Source of the DNA: JACQXX01 sp964639175
Lineage (GTDB): Bacteria > Acidobacteriota > Blastocatellia > Chloracidobacteriales > Chloracidobacteriaceae
DNA length: 5,315 bases
Direction: 5' to 3'
NCBI GenBank assembly: GCA_964639175.1
Contig: CAZXCE010000609.1
Coordinates: forward strand, 1-5,315
Shown here one piece after another: positions 1 to 5,315 of this stretch (its first letter is position 1; each line of letters starts with the position of its first letter). The position numbers were made by a program, and so were the translations under genes. The notes under the pieces were generated by a model. The model searched no databases. It was not told the origin of the DNA and saw nothing but the letters and a program-made list of their open reading frames with translations.

Positions 1-1
1 T

Positions 2-3000
2 TTCCACCGATTGCTTGGGTTCGTCTGTTTGCTGGCAGGTCTTGTGCCAGGAATTGCAGCCGTGTCTCTTCTGGTCGGAAAACCGCTCAGTGCCGCCCCA
101 CCATCTCTGGTTTCTCAACCAACAAGCCACCTCAGCCCCACACCGCCGCCACCAGCCAAAGACATCACCACCACCGGGCGTTATGGATTTCGGATATTTA
201 CCGACCGTGATGGCCTCCCGCAAAATTCAATTACCTCGATCACCTTTGATCTCAAAGGGTATTTGTGGGTGGGGACCCTGGACGGCATTGCCTGCTATAA
301 CGGGCGCAAATGGATCGTGAAAAAGCTACCGAACCGGCAGGCCTCCAACTATGTGCGAACCCTCGTTGCAATGTCTGATGGAAGCCTCTGGGTTGGGACA
401 AGCGGCGGTCTGTCAATTCTGAAAAATGATCAGTGGAGCACCTTTGATGAAAAATCCGGACTTCCCAACAATGAAGTCCGGGCAATTCTGGAATCAAAAG
501 CGGTTGATGGCTCACCGGAATACTGGCTGGGCACCGATGGTGGGCTCGTCTGTCTGCGCAATGGGGCCCTGGTCGTTCCGATATCGGCTGATGCGTTGCC
601 CGACCAATCCATTCGGTGTCTGATGGAAACCAGAGACCCGATTGGAAACCGGATTATTTGGGCTGGGACGCGCAGCGGACTGGTACGACTTGAAAATAAC
701 CGGGTTTCAGTCCTGACAACCAAACAGGGGTTGCCGTCAGATTTTGTCTTTTCTCTGGTTGAAACCGGCGCCGGCACCCACCACCAGGCCCTGTGGGTTG
801 GCACTCAGCGGGGATTGGCCAAACTTGAAAACGGCACCTGGACAATTTACACCCGTGCCTCCGGCTTACCTGACGACACGGTTTTTTGTCTCCTGGCCTC
901 AGAATCCACCACCGGATCGCCTGTCATTTGGGCAGGCTGTGCGGGTCGCGGCCTTGGTCGGCTTGAAAATGGCACCTGGACCACAATTAGCCAGCGCGAA
1001 GGAATCCCCTACAACGTGGTCTGGAGCCTGCGCGAAACGCAGTCCGAAACTGGCGTCCGCACCCTCTGGGTTGGCACGGCTGGCGGCGGACTGGCACGAC
1101 TGGAAACCGGGAAATGGGTGGCATTGACCACGTTGACCGGGCTTCCAAGCAACAGTGTCTATAGTATTTTCGAATCTATTTCCCCCGTCGGGGAATCAAG
1201 TTTCTGGTTTGGTACCACGCTGGGGGTGGCCAGATTTGAAAAAGGCGAGTGGGTTTCGGTTCCAGTTCCCCTGGAACAGGCTGCGGTCAATGTGTTTTAT
1301 GAAACGACCGATGCTGAAGGCACCCGCACGCTCTGGGCCGGGTTTGATCGAGGGCTGGCCCGCTATCAAAACAACCAGTGGGAGACCTTTCATACCGAGA
1401 CACCCAGTGGCCGATACCATATCACCAGCATCTTGCAGGTGACCCTCCCCGCTCAGCCATCTGAATTGTGGCTTGGCACCAAAACTGGCCTGGTCAAATT
1501 TGGCCAGAATCAACTCGTTCCGATTCGCGCTCCCAACACGTTGCTCCTTGAACAGCACGTGCGGTGTCTGGCTCAAACCCGGCTTGCCAGCGGAAAAACG
1601 GCTGTCTGGGTTGGGACTCGCAAAGGACTGGCCTGCCTTCGCGATGGCGTTTGGCAGACCTATGACGTCACCAATGGGCTGCCGCACAATGACGTTCTCT
1701 CACTGCAGGAACTTGAAACCAGAGATGGCCGCCACGAACTCTGGATCGGCACCTTTGGCGGAGGAGTGGCCTGCCTCGATCTGACCAGTGACGAACCACA
1801 CTGGACCTATTATTCTGATTCAACCACGCCAGCGCTCCCCAACAATGTCATTTATCAAATCCGGGCTGATTTCAAAGATCGCCTGTATTTCTTTACCAAC
1901 AAAGGCGTGGTGCGACTCACCCAGGACAAGATTTCGCCCCTGTCCCCTGAAGCCCAGCGAGTTGAAATCTTTACGACCGAAGATGGATTGCCAAGCAATG
2001 AATGCAACACCGGGGCTTCCTGTGTTGATAGCCGGGGCCGTATCTGGGCCGGAACCATTGATGGCGCTGCCGTTTACAATCCCGCCAATGAAATCGAAAC
2101 CCGGGCCCCCTGCCCATTGATCATTGAACGGGTCTGGCTCACCGGGTCAGACCAGCCAGTGGTCAACCGCTCAATTCTGGCTCACTCAGATAACAACCTC
2201 TGGTTTGAATATACCCTGCTGAGTTATTACCGCGAGAATGATACCCACTACCAGACACAACTGGTTGGCCTGGATGAAAAACCCTCGGCCTGGACCAGTG
2301 ACTATAAAAAGGAGTACACCAATTTACCGGCGGGGGATTACACGTTTTGCGTCTGGGGCAAAGACTTTGCCGGCAATGTCTCAGGACCGGTCTCGTTTTC
2401 ATTTCGGATTAAACCAGCCCCCTGGGTTACCTGGTGGGCAGTCGCCATCTATATTTGTTTGGCCATCGGCACCGGATACCTGGTCATTCTGTGGCGGGTT
2501 CAGGCCCTGCAACGCCAAAACCAGTTGCTTGAAGAGAAAGTGAGCCAGCGGACCCAGGTGATTGCCGAGCAGGTTGATAAATTGACTATTTCGGAACAAC
2601 TGGCACTGGCGGCCAAAGAAGAAGCCTTGCAAGCCAAAAATCAAGCTGTCGCGGCCAATCAGGCCAAAAGCACATTTCTGGCGACGATGAGCCACGAGTT
2701 GCGCACACCGCTCAATGCGATTCTCGGTTTTGTGCAATTGATGCAGCGCGACCAGCACCTGTCAACCGACCAGCATGAGAATCTCGACATCATTATGCGG
2801 AGCGGCGAGCACCTGCTGGCGCTCATCAACGATGTCCTGTCAATTTCAAAGATTGAATCTGGCCGCGTCACCCTCAATCAACAAAATTTTAACCTCCAGA
2901 AAATGCTGCAGGGGCTGGAAGAGATGTTTCGGCCACGAGCAGAGTCCAAGAACCTGCGCTTTTGCTTTAACCTGGATCCTCAACTTCCCCACCACGTGCT

Positions 3001-4120
3001 GGGCGATGAGAGCAAACTGCGGCAAATCTTGATCAATCTGCTCGGAAACGCCTTTAAATTTACCGACTACGGATCGGTGGAATTGATCGTCAACTGGAAA
3101 AAGGATCGAGTCGAATTTCAGGTTTGCGATACGGGTCAGGGAATTTCTGATGAAGACCTCCCCGAAATTTTCAAGGCATTTGTGCAGTCGGAAACTGGGC
3201 GCCGGATGAAGGAAGGCACCGGACTGGGATTAGCCATCTGTCAAACCTTTGTCCAGTTGATGGGAGGTGAAATCAAAGCGGAGAGCACACCTGGGCACGG
3301 CTCGCGGTTTTCGTTTGAAATCCCGCTCATGGGGGTTGAATTTGAGGAAAAATCGCAGGTCGAACGCAAAGTCATTGGCGTCGAACCAGGTCAGCCCGGC
3401 TTTCGCATTCTGATTGTTGATGACAAATGGGAAAACCGGCGGTTGCTGGTCAAAATGATGAATTCAATCGGCTTTGAGGTCAAAGAAGCCGTCAATGGCA
3501 AGGAAGCCGTTGATTTATGGATGCAGTGGAATCCGCACCTGATCTGGATGGATATGCGCATGCCGATTATGGATGGCTACACGGCGATTCGTAAAATTCG
3601 TGGCTACGAAATCGGAATCCGCATGCGGGAATATGAAATTTCCCGCTCTGATGGCGGTCGGATCCGCAAAGAAGACACGTTGCGGCAAAACTCCGGGCGT
3701 GGGCGCGGCATCCGGACAGTGATCATTGCCCTGACGGCGAGCGCTTTTGATGAAAGCCGCAATGCCATTCTGGCCCAGGGCTGTGATGATTACATTTCCA
3801 AGCCATTTCGAGATTCGGTCATTTTTGAAAAGATGACCCAGTACCTGGGTGTCAAATTTGTCTATCGGGACCTGGCGGCCACCACTGCCGAACATCGTAT
3901 CAACACTGACGCCCTCCAGGCATTTCTGGCCCAGCAATCCCCTGAAGTCCTCGCCGCCTTAAATAAAGCCGCGAATGAAGGCGACCTCGAAGCCACCTAT
4001 GAAGTCATTGATCAGATTGATCGCGGACAACATCACGAACTGGCTGATAAGCTCCGGGCGATGGTCAAAGCCTATCAATTTGATGAATTGCTGGATTTGA
4101 TTGAAGGCGTGGCGACGTAG
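2..4120 (+). CDS. Hybrid sensor histidine kinase with 14-blade periplasmic propeller, Y_Y_Y, HisKA, HATPase_c and receiver domains (5' end probably cut by window)
   Basis: Membrane sensor kinase: a periplasmic ligand signal should drive autophosphorylation of a cytoplasmic His and transfer to its own receiver. Residues are numbered from the TTG at 11. Residues 1-22 are hydrophobic and followed by a possible signal-peptidase site near LSA-A (about 28), then a Pro-rich linker. Fourteen blades with LWVGT-like cores carry their aromatic residue at 86, 127, 172, 217, 262, 307, 353, 399, 442, 487, 533, 578, 626 and 679, about 45 residues apart, fitting two seven-bladed propellers. Then come a Y_Y_Y domain (about 700-800), a membrane span (806-828), a coiled coil (829-885), HisKA with SHELRTP (His895), HATPase_c with N box N1009/N1013, G1 DTGQGI (1040-1045) and G2 EGTGLGLAI (1068-1076), and a receiver with D1137/D1138, D1181, T1242 and K1264. 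All catalytic residues are present. The receiver has about 31 extra residues between D1181 and T1242. The tail (1276-1369) is helical, without a recognisable HPt motif. The frame is open to the left edge and no ribosome site precedes the TTG, so the real start is probably upstream. The architecture resembles the HTCS sensors of Bacteroidetes but lacks their AraC-type output domain. The ligand is unknown. Confidence 0.96.
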   Translation, partial: FHRLLGFVCLLAGLVPGIAAVSLLVGKPLSAAPPSLVSQPTSHLSPTPPPPAKDITTTGRYGFRIFTDRDGLPQNSITSITFDLKGYLWVGTLDGIACYNGRKWIVKKLPNRQASNYVRTLVAMSDGSLWVGTSGGLSILKNDQWSTFDEKSGLPNNEVRAILESKAVDGSPEYWLGTDGGLVCLRNGALVVPISADALPDQSIRCLMETRDPIGNRIIWAGTRSGLVRLENNRVSVLTTKQGLPSDFVFSLVETGAGTHHQALWVGTQRGLAKLENGTWTIYTRASGLPDDTVFCLLASESTTGSPVIWAGCAGRGLGRLENGTWTTISQREGIPYNVVWSLRETQSETGVRTLWVGTAGGGLARLETGKWVALTTLTGLPSNSVYSIFESISPVGESSFWFGTTLGVARFEKGEWVSVPVPLEQAAVNVFYETTDAEGTRTLWAGFDRGLARYQNNQWETFHTETPSGRYHITSILQVTLPAQPSELWLGTKTGLVKFGQNQLVPIRAPNTLLLEQHVRCLAQTRLASGKTAVWVGTRKGLACLRDGVWQTYDVTNGLPHNDVLSLQELETRDGRHELWIGTFGGGVACLDLTSDEPHWTYYSDSTTPALPNNVIYQIRADFKDRLYFFTNKGVVRLTQDKISPLSPEAQRVEIFTTEDGLPSNECNTGASCVDSRGRIWAGTIDGAAVYNPANEIETRAPCPLIIERVWLTGSDQPVVNRSILAHSDNNLWFEYTLLSYYRENDTHYQTQLVGLDEKPSAWTSDYKKEYTNLPAGDYTFCVWGKDFAGNVSGPVSFSFRIKPAPWVTWWAVAIYICLAIGTGYLVILWRVQALQRQNQLLEEKVSQRTQVIAEQVDKLTISEQLALAAKEEALQAKNQAVAANQAKSTFLATMSHELRTPLNAILGFVQLMQRDQHLSTDQHENLDIIMRSGEHLLALINDVLSISKIESGRVTLNQQNFNLQKMLQGLEEMFRPRAESKNLRFCFNLDPQLPHHVLGDESKLRQILINLLGNAFKFTDYGSVELIVNWKKDRVEFQVCDTGQGISDEDLPEIFKAFVQSETGRRMKEGTGLGLAICQTFVQLMGGEIKAESTPGHGSRFSFEIPLMGVEFEEKSQVERKVIGVEPGQPGFRILIVDDKWENRRLLVKMMNSIGFEVKEAVNGKEAVDLWMQWNPHLIWMDMRMPIMDGYTAIRKIRGYEIGIRMREYEISRSDGGRIRKEDTLRQNSGRGRGIRTVIIALTASAFDESRNAILAQGCDDYISKPFRDSVIFEKMTQYLGVKFVYRDLAATTAEHRINTDALQAFLAQQSPEVLAALNKAANEGDLEATYEVIDQIDRGQHHELADKLRAMVKAYQFDELLDLIEGVAT

Positions 4121-4304
4121 CGAACCGACAGCGAGGAGCAAGTCGCGAGGCGTTACGCTTTAGATGGGTGTCTGTCAACCCATAATTCTTGTGATTTTGA
4201 CTACTTTACGCCTTTACAACGTTGCGCCTTCACTCCATTTTGCTATTTCGCTTTTCGAATAAAGAAATTCTCACAATCTTGTTTCATATTCCCCAACATC
4301 GGCA
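4121..4304. other. Intergenic region between the kinase and AP2 genes
   Basis: No gene is seen here. A small hairpin follows the kinase stop: ATGGGT (4164-4169) and ACCCAT (4178-4183) around an 8-base loop, followed by a T-rich but interrupted tail. It could be a weak terminator for the kinase, but the 6-bp stem and poor U-tract make this doubtful. GCGAGG occurs twice (4131-4136 and 4145-4150). From about 4184 the DNA becomes more A+T-rich, as is common in promoter regions. The kinase frame stays open for 62 codons after its TAG, until TAA at 4307, but the translation looks like no domain I know. Confidence 0.5.
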
Positions 4305-4310
4305 TATAAT
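4282..4310 (+). promoter_or_regulatory. Putative sigma-70-type promoter of the AP2-domain gene
   Basis: A perfect -10 hexamer TATAAT lies at 4305-4310 in the A+T-rich spacer, 70 bases before the AP2 start codon. The -35 is weak: TTTCAT at 4282-4287 with a 17-base spacer matches only the first bases of TTGACA; TTGTTT at 4279-4284 matches better but would need a 20-base spacer. There is no extended -10 TG. Transcription would start near 4316-4318, giving a leader of about 64 bases. The poor -35 suggests either an activator or a different major sigma-factor preference. This is inferred from sequence only. Confidence 0.5.
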
Positions 4311-4365
4311 CGAGACTCCTGCCCCTTTGTGATCCCAAATAATTCTGATGTTACATTTTACTTTG

Positions 4366-4371
4366 AAGGAG
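4366..4371 (+). promoter_or_regulatory. Ribosome binding site that decides the AP2 gene start
   Basis: AAGGAG lies 9 bases before the ATG at 4381. This strong Shine-Dalgarno favours 4381 over the in-frame ATG at 4348, which has no such site in front of it. The core AGGAGTC (4367-4373) is the exact reverse complement of GACTCCT (4314-4320) near the predicted mRNA 5' end, so the site might be masked by base pairing in the leader. Confidence 0.8.
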
Positions 4372-4380
4372 TCCCTTACA

Positions 4381-4890
4381 ATGCCGCTCGCTACCAGTGG
4401 TCATAAGGGAGTGAGTCGAATTGACCATCCGGCGAAGCAAATGCACGGATGGTATGTCCGCGTCCCCTTCCGCGGCCAGATTCATTCCAAATTTTTTAGT
4501 GACAGCAAGCATGGCGGAAAAGAAAAAGCACTCAAGAAGGCAGTTCAATGGCGTAATAAAATTGAGCGAGAAATTGGAAAACCTCGGACGGATCGGCCCG
4601 TAGTCACGGCCAGTCCGCGGAACAACACCGGTGTCATCGGTGTTCAACGAATGGTGCAAATCCGGCAAAACAAACACGCACCACCCAAGGAATACCCAAT
4701 TTATGTTGTTTCCTGGCAGCCCGAGCCAGGTGTGCTCAAACGAGAGATTGTCCCGATTAACAAATACGGCGAGGAAAAAGCGTTTATGAAAGCGTGTGCT
4801 ATTCGTCGTAAGCGTGAACGAGAAATGTTCGGGAAATCAATTGTACCAACCGCTACTGATCTCACGCCGACTGACGGTGAGGCTTCTTAA
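4381..4890 (+). CDS. Small protein with two AP2-like domains, probable DNA-binding protein
   Basis: The protein has 169 residues from the ATG at 4381. AP2 domains are about 60-residue DNA-binding folds with a three-stranded sheet packed on a helix, best known from plant AP2/ERF regulators and also found in bacteria and phages, often fused to HNH endonucleases. Two units are visible. Unit 1 (about 7-66) has GHKGVSRID, then GWYVRVPFRG, KFFSD, and a helix with KALKKAVQWR. Unit 2 (about 81-151) has NNTGVIGVQR, YVVSW, and a helix reading GEEKAFMKACAIRRKRERE. Both follow the AP2 pattern of a GV(x)GV start, an aromatic-rich strand pair, and an AxxxA helix ending in basic residues. No nuclease or other catalytic domain, signal peptide or membrane span is seen, so it is likely cytoplasmic and binds DNA. 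The last 18 residues are Thr/Pro-rich and probably disordered. It has its own promoter, ribosome site and terminator, so it looks monocistronic. Function beyond DNA binding is unknown: a transcription factor, a nucleoid protein, or a domesticated piece of a mobile endonuclease are all possible. Confidence 0.88.
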   Translation: MPLATSGHKGVSRIDHPAKQMHGWYVRVPFRGQIHSKFFSDSKHGGKEKALKKAVQWRNKIEREIGKPRTDRPVVTASPRNNTGVIGVQRMVQIRQNKHAPPKEYPIYVVSWQPEPGVLKREIVPINKYGEEKAFMKACAIRRKREREMFGKSIVPTATDLTPTDGEAS

Positions 4891-4951
4891 TGCCATGATT
4901 TGGTGACATTGAGGTTCACAACGACGGATCCTGCGGCCCGGCTCCCTTTTC

Positions 4952-4993
4952 AAAACCTGCTGTTTCATTGCGAAACAGCAGGTTTTTATTTTT
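4952..4993 (+). terminator. Strong intrinsic terminator of the AP2-domain gene
   Basis: A perfect 15-bp stem is formed by AAAACCTGCTGTTTC (4952-4966) and its reverse complement (4972-4986), with a 5-base loop ATTGC and a downstream tract TTTTTATTTTT (4983-4993). It lies 61 bases after the AP2 stop. The AAAA on the left arm and the TTTT upstream of it (4947-4950) might allow weak action on the other strand as well. Confidence 0.93.
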
Positions 4994-5057
4994 GCCAGAA
5001 AGGTAATACCAGAATATTCAAACTTTCGAATGTAATGACATTCAGAATTTAAGAATT

Positions 5058-5106
5058 ATTGGATTGAAGACTGAAGAAAACGGGATGAAGACATCGGGAT
5101 GAGGGC
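5058..5106. repeat. Degenerate 7-base short tandem repeats
   Basis: Read in steps of seven from 5058 the sequence is ATTGGAT, TGAAGAC, TGAAGAA, AACGGGA, TGAAGAC, ATCGGGA, TGAGGGC. TGAAGAC recurs exactly at 5065-5071 and 5086-5092, and CGGGATGA at 5081-5088 and 5095-5102, with offsets of 21 and 14, both multiples of seven. On the other strand this reads as TTCATCC-like heptads, a style known from the short tandem repeats of filamentous cyanobacteria and, in my impression, also present between genes of some Acidobacteriota. No coding frame is supported. Confidence 0.5.
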
Positions 5107-5143
5107 TTGCTTTCACGTGTAGGTTTTTTGTTTGGGCTCGGCG

Positions 5144-5224
5144 GGGTCAAACCCGTGGTCCTCATCCTGAAAGGATGGAGCAAGGTTAGCCGGTCGGTTG
5201 CGACGCTTTGGGAGCTACCACCGG
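5144..5224. repeat. Cluster of three small hairpins, probable part of an interspersed non-coding repeat
   Basis: Three inverted repeats follow one another: GGGT-CAA-ACCC (5144-5154); CATCCT-GAA-AGGATG (5163-5177), extendable by a T:G pair; and CCGGT-C-GGT (5190-5198) with ACC-A-CCGG (5217-5224), eight pairs with one bulged base around an 18-base loop. Such chains of short hairpins resemble the intergenic repeat elements seen in Planctomycetota and Acidobacteriota genomes; this resemblance is recalled, not searched. An open frame crosses the region but has no ribosome site and looks like translated repeat. Confidence 0.55.
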
Positions 5225-5244
5225 AAACAGATTGGATTTCCCTT

Positions 5245-5293
5245 CTCCCCCGCACGACCCGCGCCCCGTTGGGGCGCGGGTCGTGCGGGGGAG
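5245..5293. repeat. Perfect 49-base palindrome (23-bp arms, 3-base loop)
   Basis: The left arm 5245-5267 starts CTCCCCCGCACGACC and is matched without error by the right arm 5271-5293, with GTT as loop. The element is very G+C-rich compared with its surroundings. Neither strand has a T-run after the stem, so it is not an ordinary intrinsic terminator. Outside it, GGATTT (5234-5239) pairs with AAATCC (5310-5315), and TTGGATT occurs as a direct repeat on both sides (5232-5238 and 5299-5305). A second small hairpin ATTTGG/CCAAAT (5297-5313) follows. The form fits a REP-like or miniature mobile repeat, and the element may run past the window edge. Confidence 0.85.
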
Positions 5294-5315
5294 CCCATTT
5301 GGATTGACCAAATCC

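Larger units (their letters stand above)
4994..5315. other. Gene-free right-hand region
   Basis: No believable coding region lies here on either strand. Besides the heptad repeats, the hairpin cluster and the large palindrome listed separately, it contains an A+T-rich start (4994-5057) with a small hairpin GAATGT/ACATTC (5028-5043). No clear promoter for a gene beyond the right edge is seen. Confidence 0.6.

Noticed and set aside
1196..1687. Minus-strand open frame of 163 codons inside the kinase gene
   Set aside because: It lies wholly within the strongly supported propeller-coding region and its translation shows no domain; it is a shadow of the real frame.
4164..4198. Hairpin ATGGGT/ACCCAT with T-rich tail as terminator of the kinase
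   Set aside because: The stem is only 6 bp with an 8-base loop and the tail is broken by other bases, so it is too weak to list as a terminator.
4121..4309. Kinase frame open for 62 codons after its TAG (possible readthrough or former longer C-terminus)
   Set aside because: Composition turns A+T-rich and Phe/Cys-rich without a recognisable domain. An open run of this length has roughly a 5 percent chance at random, and the protein already ends after a complete tail.
4348..4380. Earlier ATG at 4348 as start of the AP2 protein
   Set aside because: No ribosome site precedes it, while AAGGAG is ideally placed for the ATG at 4381, and the extra residues would be encoded by the ribosome-site region itself.
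5049..5255. Minus-strand open frame of 68 codons
   Set aside because: It covers the heptad repeats and hairpins, shows no domain, and has no evident ribosome site.
5245..5293. CRISPR or classic terminator explanation for the large palindrome
   Set aside because: There is no repeat-spacer series, and no T-run follows the stem on either strand.
5107..5307. Plus-strand open frame of 66 codons with a TTG start
   Set aside because: It has no ribosome site and runs through the hairpins and the perfect palindrome, so its protein is just translated repeat.

Overview
The window holds two genes on the + strand and a structured non-coding tail. The base composition is moderate (about half G+C). A giant periplasmic-propeller hybrid histidine kinase sits beside a free-standing bacterial AP2-domain protein, and the intergenic DNA is rich in hairpins. 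Together these suggest a soil or water bacterium of the Acidobacteriota (Blastocatellia-like) or Planctomycetota type. This placement is an impression from gene content and repeat style only; no rRNA or other marker gene is present to confirm it.

Layout. Positions 2-4120 encode one hybrid two-component sensor kinase of about 1370 residues. In order it has an N-terminal hydrophobic export/anchor segment, 14 propeller blades (which would make two seven-bladed propellers), a Y_Y_Y domain, one membrane span, a coiled coil, HisKA, HATPase_c, a receiver domain with an unusual insertion, and a helical C-terminal tail. Its true start probably lies just left of the window. Positions 4121-4380 are an intergenic region with a TATAAT-type promoter and a short leader. 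Positions 4381-4890 encode a 169-residue protein with two AP2-like units, a probable DNA-binding protein, closed by a textbook intrinsic terminator at 4952-4993. From about 4994 to the right edge I see no gene. The stretch contains degenerate 7-base repeats, a cluster of small hairpins and a perfect 23-bp-arm palindrome (5245-5293), which look like an interspersed repeat element.

How they work together. The kinase should sense something in the periplasm and pass phosphate from His895 to its own Asp1181. It carries no DNA-binding output domain, so a separate partner is needed, and none is encoded here. The AP2 gene has its own promoter and terminator and looks monocistronic, so a functional link to the kinase is not shown by the sequence. 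The points most worth a second look are the tandem AP2 protein, the insertion in the receiver domain, a possible ribosome-site-masking leader, and the palindromic repeat cluster at the right end.
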